A stretch of 64,000 nucleotides of DNA from Methylorubrum rhodesianum. Lineage in GTDB: Bacteria > Pseudomonadota > Alphaproteobacteria > Rhizobiales > Beijerinckiaceae. Location of the stretch: NCBI RefSeq assembly GCF_014199985.1, contig NZ_JACHOS010000024.1:1-64000 (forward strand), in the 5' to 3' direction. A program made the translations under genes and the position numbers. Below, piece by piece: positions 53,783-62,791 of this stretch. Below the pieces are notes generated by a model. That model saw nothing but the letters and a program-made list of their open reading frames with translations. It did not search any database and was not told the DNA's origin. Numbering within the stretch: position 1 is the stretch's first letter; the number at the start of each line of letters is the position of its first letter.

Positions 53783-54670
53783 ATGAGGACCGAGGACGCC
53801 AGCGCCCGCTACGTCGACCTCGACGCCTGGGGCGGTCTCGACATCCTCCAGGCGCTCTGGGAGGGCCAGCTCGCGGCTGTCGCGGCGGTGGGGCCGGCCC
53901 TGCCGGCGATCGACGCGGCGGCGCGGGCCGCGGAGCCTGGCCTGCGCGAGGGCGGGCGGCTGGTCTATGCCGGAGCGGGAACCTCCGCGCGGATCGGCGT
54001 GCAGGACGGGGCGGAACTGCCGCCGACCTTCGACTGGCCGGAGGCGCAGCTCGGCTTCGCCATCGCCGGCGGGGAGGGCGCCCTGCTGCGCGCCGTGGAG
54101 GATGCGGAGGATTCCGCCGCCGACGCCGCCGCCTGGATCGACCGCGCCGGAATCGCCCCCCGCGACGTCGTGGTGGGGCTCGCCGCCAGCGGCTCGACGC
54201 CGTTCACCGTCGAGGCGCTGAAGGCCGCCCGCAGCCGCGGCGCCGTCACCGTCGGCATCAGCAACAACCCCGAGGCGCCGATCCTGCGCGAGGCCGCCCA
54301 CGGCATCCTCGCCGCCACGGGCGCCGAGGTGCTGGCGGGCTCCACCCGCATGAAGGCGGGCACGGCGCAGAAGGTGATCCTCAACCTGTTCTCGACGCTG
54401 GTGATGATCCGGCTCGGCCGGGTCTATCGCGGGCGGATGGTGGCGATGCGCGCGACCAACCGGAAGCTGCGCGCCCGCGGCGTCGCCATGGTCTCCGAGC
54501 TCGCCGGCTGCCCGGCGGAGACCGCCGCCGACGCCCTGACGCGGGCTGAAGGCGACATCAAGCGCGCCGTGCTGATCGCCGGGGGGATGAGCGCGATGCG
54601 GGCCGACGACCTGCTCCTGCGCCACGACGGCAACCTGCGCCGGGCACTTCGCGAGGTGGGGCGATCATGA
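53783..54670 (+). CDS. murQ: N-acetylmuramic acid 6-phosphate etherase (MurQ-like)
   Basis: A 295-residue SIS-domain lyase that removes D-lactate from MurNAc-6-P to give GlcNAc-6-P in cell-wall recycling. Motifs: GAGTSARIGVQDGAELPPTF (substrate loop, catalytic Glu), VGLAASGSTPFTVEAL, EVLAGSTRMKAGTAQKVILN and NRKLRARG. The ATG at 53783 was preferred to a GTG 33 bases upstream. It overlaps the next SIS gene by 4 bases (ATGA), and nagA follows: three consecutive steps of aminosugar recycling. Confidence 0.9.
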   Translation: MRTEDASARYVDLDAWGGLDILQALWEGQLAAVAAVGPALPAIDAAARAAEPGLREGGRLVYAGAGTSARIGVQDGAELPPTFDWPEAQLGFAIAGGEGALLRAVEDAEDSAADAAAWIDRAGIAPRDVVVGLAASGSTPFTVEALKAARSRGAVTVGISNNPEAPILREAAHGILAATGAEVLAGSTRMKAGTAQKVILNLFSTLVMIRLGRVYRGRMVAMRATNRKLRARGVAMVSELAGCPAETAADALTRAEGDIKRAVLIAGGMSAMRADDLLLRHDGNLRRALREVGRS

Positions 54671-55680
54671 GTGCGACGACCTTCATGGCGCGAGAGATCG
54701 CCGAGATCCCCGCCGCCGCCGAAGCGGTACTGGCGGCGGGCGAAGCCGCCCGCATCGGCGCGACGCTCAGGGCCAGGACATTCCCGTTCGTGGTGGTGTG
54801 CGGGCGGGGCAGTTCGGGCCATGCCGGCGTGCATCTGCGCTACCTGATCGAGACGCGGCTCGCGCTGCCGGTCTCGGCGGCGGCGCCCTCGGTGGTGACG
54901 GGCTATGCCCGCCCGCCGCAGGTCGCCGGGGCGCTCTTCATCGTCGTCTCGCAATCGGGCCGCTCACCCGATCTCGTCGCGGCGACGCAGGCCGCACGGG
55001 CCGGCGGCGCGCTGACGCTCGCCCTCGTCAACGATCCCGATTCGCCGGCCGCGCGGGCGAGCGATCTCGTCCTGCCGATCCTCGCCGGACCGGAGCGGGC
55101 GGTCGCCGCCACCAAGACGGTGACGAATTCGGCCATCGCCGGTGCGGCGCTGGTGGCCGCCTGGGCCGGTGACCGCGAGCTGGACCAGGGGCTTTCCGCC
55201 CTGCCGGAGCGCCTGAACCGCGCCCGCGCCCTCGACTGGTCCGCCTGGAGCGACGATCTCGCCGCCGCGCCCGCGGCCTTCGTCACCGGGCGCGGCCACG
55301 GCCTCGGTCCCCTGCGCGAAATCGCCCTCAAGCTCGCCGAGACCCTGCGCCTGCCCGCGCTCGGCTACTCGGCGGCCGAACTGCGCCACGGTCCGCGCGC
55401 CTCCGTCTCCGCCGCGACGCCGGTCCTGGCGCTGCGCCAGGCCGATCCGCTGGCCGAGGGCGTGGACGACCTCGTGCGCGATCTGACCGAGGACGGCCTG
55501 CGGGTCCATGCCTGCGGCGGTCCCCGCGGCACGCTGCCCTGGCTCGGCGACGATCACCCGGCCTGCGATCCCATCGCCATGCTGGTGCCGGCCTACCACG
55601 CCATCGAGGCCGAGGCCCGCCGCCGCGGCCTCGACCCGGACAAGCCGGCCGGTCTCACCAAGGTCACGGAGACGCTGTGA
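54667..55680 (+). CDS. SIS-domain aminosugar isomerase/deaminase (NagB-II/AgaS-like)
   Basis: A 337-residue two-SIS-domain protein like the isomerase half of GlmS. Residues 1-160 include VVVCGRGSSGHAGVHLRYLIE and FIVVSQSGRSPDLVAATQAA. The second SIS domain includes FVTGRGHGLGPLREIALKLAET, ALGYSAAELRHGPRASV and ends with the conserved DPDKPAGLTKVTET. Such stand-alone enzymes deaminate glucosamine-6-P to fructose-6-P. It sits between murQ and nagA. Its stop is directly followed by a dispersed repeat. Confidence 0.9.
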   Translation: MSATTFMAREIAEIPAAAEAVLAAGEAARIGATLRARTFPFVVVCGRGSSGHAGVHLRYLIETRLALPVSAAAPSVVTGYARPPQVAGALFIVVSQSGRSPDLVAATQAARAGGALTLALVNDPDSPAARASDLVLPILAGPERAVAATKTVTNSAIAGAALVAAWAGDRELDQGLSALPERLNRARALDWSAWSDDLAAAPAAFVTGRGHGLGPLREIALKLAETLRLPALGYSAAELRHGPRASVSAATPVLALRQADPLAEGVDDLVRDLTEDGLRVHACGGPRGTLPWLGDDHPACDPIAMLVPAYHAIEAEARRRGLDPDKPAGLTKVTETL

Positions 55681-55795
55681 TGATTCCGGATTTCGAGATG
55701 GCGAGCCTTTTCGCGGGTCCAGGGCAGAGCCCTGGAATAGCATCGGGGCGCTGCCCCGATCCCCTGTCAAAGGGGTGACCCCTTTGGGATCCCGG
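55681..55795 (+). repeat. Dispersed triple-hairpin repeat, copy 2
   Basis: A second copy of the element at 7446-7560. It has the same first hairpin (CCAGGGC-AGA-GCCCTGG after TTTCGCGGGT), a diverged middle hairpin (ATCGGGGCG...CCCCGAT) and the same third hairpin (AAAGGGGTGACCCCTTT then GGGATCCC). It separates the SIS gene stop from nagA. The likely nagA start codon lies inside its last hairpin. Confidence 0.85.
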
Positions 55796-56941
55796 GACGA
55801 CCGAGCGATCGGTGCGGAGCGCATCTTCGATGGCGAGCGGATGCTCCGCGACCGCGTCGTCGTGCTGCGCGGCGGACAGATCGCCGACATCACCGCCGAT
55901 CCACCCGCGGACCTGCCCCTCGTGCGGCTGCCGGCGGGCGCGGTCCTGGCGCCGGGCTTCATCGACCTTCAGGTCAATGGCGGCGGCGGTGTGCTCCTCA
56001 ACGACGATTCCAGCGTCGCCGGCATCGCCCGCATCGCCGCCGCACACCGGCAGGGCGGCACCACCGCGCTGCTGCCGACCCTCATCACCGACACGCGGCC
56101 GGCGATCCGGGCGGCGATCGAGGGCGTCGCGGCGGCGATCGCGGCGGGCATTCCCGGCATCCTCGGCCTTCATCTCGAAGGGCCGTTCCTGAGCCCGCAG
56201 CGGATCGGCATCCACGATCCCGGCCGTCTCGCCGAATTCGGGCCCGGCGACGCCGACCTCATGACCGGATTGGGGACGCGCGGCCTCACCCTGGTGACGC
56301 TGGCGCCCGAGCGGGTGCCGGCCGGCGCGGTAGCCAGCCTCGTCGCCCGCGGCGCGCGGGTCTGCGCCGGGCACACGGCGGATGCGGGTCCCGCGATCCG
56401 TGCGGCGATGGCGGAGGGGCTCACCGGCTTCACCCACCTCTTCAACGCGATGTCGCAGATCGGCCCGCGCGAGATCGGCACGGTCGGCATCGCCCTGTCG
56501 GAGACGGGGACGTTTGCCGGAATCATCGCCGACGGTCACCATGTCGGCGACGACCAGCTCCGGCTGGCCCTGCGCCTCAAGGGGCATGACCGGCTGATGC
56601 TGGTGACCGATGCCATGCCTCCGGTCGGCGATATCCGCGCGGACACGTCCTTCACCCTGTTCGGCCGCCGCATCGGCCGGACCGGCGACCGCCTCACCGG
56701 CGAGGACGGTACCCTGGCCGGCGCGGCGATCACCATGGCGCAGGCCGTGCGCCACATGAGCACCCGCGGCGGCGCCTCCCTCGAGGAGGCCCTGGCCATG
56801 GCCTCGCTGACGCCGGCCCGCTTCCTCGGGCTCGACACCCGGCTCGGCCGGATCGCCCCCGGCTTTGCTGCCGACCTCGTCGCGCTCTCCGCCGAGACGG
56901 ACGTGCTGGCGACCTGGATCGGCGGGGAACAAGCCCCCTGA
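55775..56941 (+). CDS. nagA: N-acetylglucosamine-6-phosphate deacetylase
   Basis: A metal-dependent amidohydrolase of about 388 residues that makes glucosamine-6-P. Motifs: APGFIDLQVNGGGG, GLHLEGPFLSP (metal Glu), CAGHTADAG and FTHLFNAMSQ (metal His), IIADGHH and LVTDAMPP (catalytic Asp). The N-terminus AIGAERIFDGERML is typical and starts only about 10 codons after the GTG at 55775, which lies in the third hairpin of the dispersed repeat just after AAAGGG. No other in-frame start fits, so the repeat seems to supply the start site. The frame is open further upstream through the whole repeat. Confidence 0.9.
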   Translation: MTPLGSRDDRAIGAERIFDGERMLRDRVVVLRGGQIADITADPPADLPLVRLPAGAVLAPGFIDLQVNGGGGVLLNDDSSVAGIARIAAAHRQGGTTALLPTLITDTRPAIRAAIEGVAAAIAAGIPGILGLHLEGPFLSPQRIGIHDPGRLAEFGPGDADLMTGLGTRGLTLVTLAPERVPAGAVASLVARGARVCAGHTADAGPAIRAAMAEGLTGFTHLFNAMSQIGPREIGTVGIALSETGTFAGIIADGHHVGDDQLRLALRLKGHDRLMLVTDAMPPVGDIRADTSFTLFGRRIGRTGDRLTGEDGTLAGAAITMAQAVRHMSTRGGASLEEALAMASLTPARFLGLDTRLGRIAPGFAADLVALSAETDVLATWIGGEQAP

Positions 56942-57220
56942 GCCGCAATTCGCTCCCTCACGGAGCCCGTCAGCCCCGGTTTTTCCAGGGAAAGTCGAGA
57001 CACACGAGCCGTCCGCTTCGAAGCGGACGTTTCGTTCCGGCCATGGCGCTCCCCCTCGCCGGCGGCCCCGCGGCGGCGCGAGGCGCCAACGGCTGATGCG
57101 CGACGCGCCGCTCCTGAGCGGTGCCTTCGGCTCAGTCGCCGCGCCGCGTCGCCTGATGTCGCAGGGGCGAACCCCGCGCATCACGGAACGTTGGCGCCGC
57201 GCCACTCGACGGAAGCGACC

Positions 57221-59128
57221 GTGACGGACAGACCCATCGCCGACTACGCCGTGATCGGCGATACCTGCACCACGGCCCTGATCGCCCGCGACGGCTCCCT
57301 CGACTGGCTGTGCTGGCCCCGGCACGACGGGCCGGCGGTGTTCCTGGCCCTGCTCGACGGCGAGCGCGGCGGCGCCTGCCGCCTCGTCCTCGACGGTCTG
57401 ACCGAAACCACCCGCCGCTATCTGCCCGGCACCAACATCCTCGAGACCACCTTCGTCACCGCCACCGGCCGGGCGGTGCTCACCGATTTCATGCCCCTGC
57501 ACCGTCACGAATCCGTGCCGGAGGAGGGACCGGACGGCCGTGCCCAGGCCCAGGTGATCCGACGCCTCGCCTGCCTGTCCGGCCACGTCTCCGGCCATTG
57601 GCGGCTGCGCCCGAGCTTCGACTATGCCCGCGCCCCGACCGAGGTCGTCGCCGAGGGCGGGGCCGGCCTCCGCTTTCGCGGCGGCGGAGACAGTCTTTGC
57701 GCCCTCTGCGCCGTCGCGCTCGCCCCCCGTGACGACGGCGCGGAGGGCGCCTTCGCGCTGGCGGCCGGGGGGCGTGCCGACCTCGTGATTGCCCATGGCG
57801 ACGGGGTCGGCGACGGGGATGGCGACGATCGCGCCGCGGCGGGGGCGGGGGTCCCCGACATGGTGGACGCCTCGCTCGCCGCCACGCGGGACTATTGGGA
57901 GGAATGGTCGGGCCGCTGCACCTACGAGGGCCCCTACCGCGAGACGGTCCTGCGCAGCGCGCTCACCCTCAAGCTCCTCACCCACGGCCCCTCGGGCGGG
58001 ATCGTCGCAGCCGCGACCGCCGGCCTGCCCGAGGCGGTGCCCGGCAACCGAAACTACGATTACCGCTACGTCTGGATGCGGGATGCGAGCTTCACCGTCA
58101 CCGCCTTCGTCAATCTCGGCTACGACCGCGAGGCGGCCGAGTTCCTGCGCTTCCTGCGCGAGGCCGATGCCAGCCGGGGCCGCAACCTCCACCTGATGTA
58201 CGCCCTCGACGGTGCGGTGCCGCCGGAGGTGACCCTCGACCACCTGCGCGGCTGGCGCGGCATCGGCCCGGTCAGGATCGGAAACGCCGCGGCGGATCAG
58301 GATCAGTACGACATCTACGGCGAGTTCCTCGTGGCCCTCCATGGCTACCTGGAGGCGGTCGAGTATGACCCGCCGGTCAAGGTCAACGACCACCTGCCCG
58401 AGGCGCTCGGCCACCTCACCGGCCACATCCTGCGCGCCCGCCACGCCCCCGACCACGGCCTGTGGGAGATGCGCACGCGCAAGCGCCAGAGCCTGCACAC
58501 CAAGGCGATGCTCTGGGTCGGCCTCGACCGCGCCGTGCAGATCGCCCGCTCCGATCCGAAGCACCGCCTCGCCGACCCGGCCACGATCGAGCGGTGGGAG
58601 GCCGCCGCCGCCGAGATCCGGGCGGAGTATCACGCACGCGGCTGGAATCCGACGCGCGGCGCCTACACCATGGCCTACGGCGCGGACGATCTCGACGCGG
58701 CGGTGCTGCGCGCCGTGCTGTTCAACGCCTTCGATCCGCACGATCCGCGGGTCGCCAAGACCCTCGAACGGATCAGCGAGGAACTCGGCGCGGGCGACCT
58801 CCTCTACCGCTACCGGATCGACGACGGGCTGGAGGGCGACGAGGCGACCTTCACCGCCTGCGCCTTCTGGCGCGTCGGCTGCCTCACGCTGGCCGGCCGG
58901 ACCGACGAGGCGACCGCCCTGTTCGAGCGGCTGCTGACGCGGGGCAACGATCTCGGCCTGTTCGCCGAGGAGATCGACGCGGAATCGGGCGAGCAGCGTG
59001 GGAACGTGCCCCAGGGCTTCACCCACATGGCGGTGATCAACCACGCCGTCCGCCTCGCCGCGGCCGGCGGCGAGACCCGGACCGATGAGCCGGATTGCCA
59101 GGCGGAGCCCGAGGCGGTCACGGCGTGA
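57221..59128 (+). CDS. Glycoside hydrolase family 15 (glucoamylase/trehalase-like)
   Basis: A 635-residue enzyme without signal peptide. An N-terminal beta-sandwich (about 1-215, starting PIADYAVIGDTCTTALIARDGSLDWLCWPR) is followed by an (alpha/alpha)6 barrel. The barrel carries YRYVWMRDASF, DQYDIYGEFL (candidate acid/base Glu) and NDLGLFAEEID (candidate base Glu) and ends GFTHMAVINHAVRLA. Cytoplasmic GH15 enzymes of this type hydrolyse trehalose or short glucans. The GTG at 57221, after GGAAG, starts at the conserved N-terminus. A 279-base gap separates it from nagA. Confidence 0.9.
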   Translation: MTDRPIADYAVIGDTCTTALIARDGSLDWLCWPRHDGPAVFLALLDGERGGACRLVLDGLTETTRRYLPGTNILETTFVTATGRAVLTDFMPLHRHESVPEEGPDGRAQAQVIRRLACLSGHVSGHWRLRPSFDYARAPTEVVAEGGAGLRFRGGGDSLCALCAVALAPRDDGAEGAFALAAGGRADLVIAHGDGVGDGDGDDRAAAGAGVPDMVDASLAATRDYWEEWSGRCTYEGPYRETVLRSALTLKLLTHGPSGGIVAAATAGLPEAVPGNRNYDYRYVWMRDASFTVTAFVNLGYDREAAEFLRFLREADASRGRNLHLMYALDGAVPPEVTLDHLRGWRGIGPVRIGNAAADQDQYDIYGEFLVALHGYLEAVEYDPPVKVNDHLPEALGHLTGHILRARHAPDHGLWEMRTRKRQSLHTKAMLWVGLDRAVQIARSDPKHRLADPATIERWEAAAAEIRAEYHARGWNPTRGAYTMAYGADDLDAAVLRAVLFNAFDPHDPRVAKTLERISEELGAGDLLYRYRIDDGLEGDEATFTACAFWRVGCLTLAGRTDEATALFERLLTRGNDLGLFAEEIDAESGEQRGNVPQGFTHMAVINHAVRLAAAGGETRTDEPDCQAEPEAVTA

Positions 59129-59222
59129 GCGGCCCGGCGTGATCCGCGCCGATCGACACAAACCGGACCGATTGTCGGGTTACCCCGTGCATTCGAGGGT
59201 GCGGCGATGCGGAGGCGATCCG

Positions 59223-59471
59223 ATGCGAAGCTACAACCTGTTCCGGCGCCGGGGCGGGGAGGCGCTCTTCTGCGCGGTCCCGGAGAGTTGCGCCGTGCCG
59301 CGCTTCGTCGGCGGACGCCGCTGGACCTTCGGCGGCCGGATCGACGGCAGCGCGAGCCCTCCTCCCGGCTTCGACGACCGCGCCGCGGCGACCGCCGTGC
59401 GCTTCAACGGCTTCTACCTGTTCCAATGCCTCGACGAGGACGAGACGCGGCGATCGTCCGACGAACCTTGA
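59223..59471 (+). CDS. Small protein of unknown function
   Basis: An 82-residue protein: YNLFRRRGGEALFCAVPESCAVPRFV near the start, GFDDRAAATAVRFNGFYLFQCLDED near the end. No signal peptide, no membrane helix, two N-terminal Cys. A perfect GGAGG lies 7 bases before the ATG at 59223, strong support for a real gene. It follows the GH15 gene and precedes the PilZ gene. I recognise no family. Confidence 0.7.
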   Translation: MRSYNLFRRRGGEALFCAVPESCAVPRFVGGRRWTFGGRIDGSASPPPGFDDRAAATAVRFNGFYLFQCLDEDETRRSSDEP

Positions 59472-59553
59472 ATGGGTGCTCGATCGCGTCGAGCATTCCT
59501 TAACGGCCGGCGTGCCAGACAATTCGGGCCGTCGGACGGGCCGGAGACCGATC

Positions 59554-59961
59554 ATGATCAGCGAGAAGCGCCAGGAGGCTCGCAAGCGCACCTTCCTCAA
59601 GGGAAGGATCCACTTCAACAAGGGGGCGTCCAGCATGGACTGCCTCATCCGCGACTTCTCGGAGATGGGCGCTCGGCTGGAACTGAGCGAGACCAACACC
59701 CTGCCGGAATCGTTCGACCTCTACATCCCGCAGAAGGAGATGACCCTGCGGTCGAACCTGCGCTGGCGCCGGGGCGACGCGGTGGGCGTCGCCTTCCTGG
59801 ATGCGCAGAAGCCGGCCTCCCCGGAGCCCACTGCGCCATCCGACCCGGCGATCGCCGTCCTGCTGCGCCGGATCGCCGAGCTGGAGGCCGAGAATGCCGG
59901 CCTGCGCTCCGTCATCGCCACCATGGGAACCGGGCTCGCGAGCGGAACCCGGCTCACCTGA
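59554..59961 (+). CDS. PilZ-domain protein (putative c-di-GMP receptor)
   Basis: A 135-residue protein. The PilZ domain at about 5-90 has the RxxxR motif (KRQEARKRTF) and the D/NxSxxG-type motif DFSEMGARLEL; both bind c-di-GMP. The C-terminal 30 residues form a short Leu/Glu-rich helix (AVLLRRIAELEAENAGLRSVI), probably a coiled coil for dimerisation. The ATG at 59554 follows GGAG. It probably acts as a stand-alone second-messenger effector. Confidence 0.88.
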   Translation: MISEKRQEARKRTFLKGRIHFNKGASSMDCLIRDFSEMGARLELSETNTLPESFDLYIPQKEMTLRSNLRWRRGDAVGVAFLDAQKPASPEPTAPSDPAIAVLLRRIAELEAENAGLRSVIATMGTGLASGTRLT

Positions 59962-59980
59962 GGCGACGCCGCGGGAAGGA

Positions 59981-60412
59981 TCAGCCCGCGCTCTCCAGCG
60001 CCGCCCGGATGCGCGCGGCGTGCTCGGCCAGAACGGCGTTGTCGGCCATGCCGCCCTCGTGGCGCTTCAGCGGCACGCCGTCGTGGCGCGGCACGAGGTG
60101 GAAATGCAGGTGGAACACCGTCTGCCCGCCGGCCGGCTCGTTGTACTGGAACAGGGTCAGCCCGTCCGCGTCGAAGGCCGCCTTCACGGCGCGTCCGACC
60201 CGCTGCACCGTGCCGATCAGCGCCGCGAGCGTCCGGGGCTCGGCGTCGAGCAGCCCGCGCGAGGGCGCCTTCGGGATGACGAGGGTATGGCCCTCGCCCT
60301 GGGGCATCACGTCCATGAAGGCGAGGCTGTGCTCGTCCTCGTAGACCTTGTGGCAGGGGATCTCCCCGCGCAGGATCTTTCCGAAGATGTTGTCCGGGTC
60401 GTAGGGGGGCAT
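59981..60412 (-). CDS. HIT-family nucleotide hydrolase
   Basis: A 143-residue protein of the histidine triad (Hint/HinT) class. The DNIFGKILRGEIP start, HSLAFMDVMPQGEGHTLVIPKA core and HLHFHLVPRH catalytic triad are all present. It hydrolyses AMP-linked phosphoramidates or dinucleotides. The ATG at 60412 was preferred to an upstream codon that adds 19 untypical residues. It is convergent with the PilZ gene and divergent from the CDF transporter. Confidence 0.94.
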   Translation of the reverse strand: MPPYDPDNIFGKILRGEIPCHKVYEDEHSLAFMDVMPQGEGHTLVIPKAPSRGLLDAEPRTLAALIGTVQRVGRAVKAAFDADGLTLFQYNEPAGGQTVFHLHFHLVPRHDGVPLKRHEGGMADNAVLAEHAARIRAALESAG

Positions 60413-60543
60413 CGCACGGTTCCTCGCAGAGATGGGCGGCAGGTTGCACGGGCCGTCGCCTCGCAGCAACCTCGGCCGCTCCGGCGGCGTTGTCGCCCCC
60501 GTGACGGCGGCGCGCCTGGGCGCCTGCCGCGCAGGAGCGGGAC

Positions 60544-61566
60544 ATGGCCGAGAGCACGGGTGCGATCTACACGGCGGCAGGCGCCAACCTCGCCATCGCG
60601 GCGGCGAAGTTCGTCGGCGCCTTCCTCACCGGCTCGACGGCGATGTTGGCCGAGGGCGCGCACTCGCTGGTGGACACCGCCAACCAGCTCCTGCTGCTGG
60701 TCGGGCTGAAGCGGGCGAAGAAGCCGGCGGACGCCAAGCACCCCTTCGGCTACGGGCGCGAGGTGTACTTCTACGCCTTCATCGTCGCCCTGTTCATCTT
60801 CCTCGGCGGCGGCATCTTCGCGATCTACGAGGGCGCGCACAAGATCGAGCATCCCGAGCCCGCCGCCGACGCGACCGTGTTCGGCTTTCACCTGTCCGGC
60901 TTCTGGACCAACGTCTCGATCCTCGGCTTCGCGATCCTGGCGGAGGGGTATTCCTGCCTCGTCGCGGTCAGGGCGTTCTGGGCCGAGAAGGGCGAGCGCA
61001 GCGCGATCACCGCGATCCACCGAAGCAAGGACCCGTCGCTCTACACCATCCTCGTGGAGGACGTCGCCGCGCTGATCGGCCTCGTCATCGCCATGACCGG
61101 CGTGGTGCTGGCCCACCTTCTCGACAAGCCGGCGCTCGACGGCTGGGCCTCGATCGGCATCGGCCTCGTGCTGATCGGCATGTCGATCTTCCTGATGATC
61201 GAGACCCACGGCCTGCTGATCGGCGAGGCCGCCGACCCGGAGGTGGTGCGCACGATCCAGGCGGCGGTGCGGGAGGAGAGCGCCGTGCAGGGGGTCAACG
61301 AGGTGCTGACCCAGCATCTCGGCCCCTCCGACATCCTGGTGAACCTGAGCCTCGATTTCGCCGACGACGTGCCCGCGGGCGAGGTCGAGCGAACGGTGGC
61401 GCGGCTGGAGAGCCGCATCAAGGCGACGAGCCGCGACGTCACCCGGGTCTTCATCGAGATCCAGGCGCGGAAGGCGCACGCCGCGGGCCATGTGCCGTCC
61501 GTTGCGCCGTCCGATGCGCCCACCGGCTCCGACGCGGCCCCGCCCGGTTCGGCCGTCCCGGCCTGA
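60544..61566 (+). CDS. Cation diffusion facilitator (CDF) metal exporter
   Basis: A 340-residue six-helix metal/proton antiporter. Helix 2 carries AEGAHSLVDTANQ (HxxxD metal ligands at about 40-44), and helix 5 carries LVEDVAALIGL, where a Glu-Asp pair replaces the usual HxxxD or DxxxD first ligand. A C-terminal ferredoxin-like domain (about 225-310) regulates dimerisation, and the last 30 residues are a Pro/Ala/Ser-rich tail. Zn, Fe or Mn are possible substrates. The different helix-5 ligands suggest a non-zinc subgroup. Confidence 0.92.
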   Translation: MAESTGAIYTAAGANLAIAAAKFVGAFLTGSTAMLAEGAHSLVDTANQLLLLVGLKRAKKPADAKHPFGYGREVYFYAFIVALFIFLGGGIFAIYEGAHKIEHPEPAADATVFGFHLSGFWTNVSILGFAILAEGYSCLVAVRAFWAEKGERSAITAIHRSKDPSLYTILVEDVAALIGLVIAMTGVVLAHLLDKPALDGWASIGIGLVLIGMSIFLMIETHGLLIGEAADPEVVRTIQAAVREESAVQGVNEVLTQHLGPSDILVNLSLDFADDVPAGEVERTVARLESRIKATSRDVTRVFIEIQARKAHAAGHVPSVAPSDAPTGSDAAPPGSAVPA

Positions 61567-61570
61567 TCCT

Positions 61571-62656
61571 CTACCGCTCGCCTCCCTCGCGGGCGAGCAG
61601 GGCCGCCTTGCGGGCCGTGCCCCAGCGATACCCCGAGAGCGCCCCGTCCGAGCGCACCACCCGGTGGCAGGGGATCGCCACGGCGAGCGCGTTGGCGCCG
61701 CAGGCCATGGCCACGGCCCGCACCGCGGCCGGCGCGCCGATGGCGCGGGCGATGTCCGCGTAGGTCGCGGTGGTGCCGGCCGGGATGCGGCGCAGGGCCT
61801 GCCAGACCCGCTGCTGAAAGGCGGTGCCGCCGATGTCGAGCGGAAGGTCGAAGGCGGCCTCCGGCGCCTCGACGAGGCGCACGACCGCCGCCACCGTCGC
61901 CGCGAAGGCCGCATCGCCGCCGACGATCTCCGCCTTCGGAAAACGCGCCGCGAGATCGCGCCGGAGCGTCTCCTCATCATCGCCGAGGAGGATCGCGCAG
62001 ATCCCCCGCCCGGTCGCGGCCACCAGAACCCGCCCCAGGGCACAGCTGTCGATTGCGAAGGCGATCCGCTCGCCCGCGCCGCCCTTGCGGAAGGCCGAGG
62101 GGTTCATGCCGAGCCGCTCCGCGCCGTCCGCGTAGAACCGGCTCGGCGCGCCGTAGCCCGCCGCATAGACACTCTCGGTCACGCTTTTCCCCTCGGCGAG
62201 GCTGTCGGCGGCGCGGGCCGCGCGGTGCGCCTGCGCGTAGGTCTTGGGCGTCACCCCGGTCACGGCCTTGAAGGTCCGGTGGAAGTGGAACGGGCTCAAG
62301 CCGACGGCACGGGCGAGCGCGTCGAGGGTGGGCGGCGTCTGCGCCGCCTCGATCAGCCGGCAGGCGTGGGTGATTTTTTGCGCCAGCTGCCGGGATGGAG
62401 CGGCCTGGTCCGGCCGGCAGCGGCGGCAGGGCCGGAAGCCGGCCTCCTCCGCCTCGGCCGGGCCGGCATGGAAGGAGAGGTTGTCGGGCCGCGCTGCTCG
62501 CGACGGGCAGCCCGGCCGGCAATAGACCCCGGTGGACCGCACCGCGTAGACGAAGTGCCCGTCGAAGCCGGCATCGCGCGCGGCGACCGCCGCACGCATC
62601 CGCGCTTCGGTGAGCGGCGGCTCAAGAACCGGGACGGCTTCGAGATCGGCCAGCAT
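61571..62656 (-). CDS. ada: Ada: DNA methylphosphotriester/O6-methylguanine methyltransferase and regulator
   Basis: A 361-residue three-part protein. The N-terminal zinc domain has C46 and C50 (VYCRPGCPSR) and C77, C80 (RPCRRC); C46 takes methyl groups from phosphotriesters. An AraC-type HTH spans about 90-190 (LDALARAVGLSPFHFHRTFKAVTGVTPKTY). The C-terminal methyltransferase has PCHRVV with acceptor C330. Full-length Ada repairs alkylated DNA and activates the adaptive response. It is convergent with the CDF gene, 4 bases between stops. Confidence 0.96.
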   Translation of the reverse strand: MLADLEAVPVLEPPLTEARMRAAVAARDAGFDGHFVYAVRSTGVYCRPGCPSRAARPDNLSFHAGPAEAEEAGFRPCRRCRPDQAAPSRQLAQKITHACRLIEAAQTPPTLDALARAVGLSPFHFHRTFKAVTGVTPKTYAQAHRAARAADSLAEGKSVTESVYAAGYGAPSRFYADGAERLGMNPSAFRKGGAGERIAFAIDSCALGRVLVAATGRGICAILLGDDEETLRRDLAARFPKAEIVGGDAAFAATVAAVVRLVEAPEAAFDLPLDIGGTAFQQRVWQALRRIPAGTTATYADIARAIGAPAAVRAVAMACGANALAVAIPCHRVVRSDGALSGYRWGTARKAALLAREGGER

Positions 62657-62791
62657 GGGAAGGCTCCAGGAGAGGGGGATGCGGCGATCCTGACGCGGGC
62701 ACGCGGCCGGCGCATCCCGTCCCTTGCTGTCGAATCCGGATCACGCGGCAAAATCCCGCTCCTTGCAAGCGGCGAGAGGGGCTGACGCCCG

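Noticed and set aside
57001..57220. A short plus-strand reading frame between nagA and the GH15 gene
   Set aside because: It is Arg/Pro-rich with no start context; only the GTG at 57221 begins a recognisable protein.
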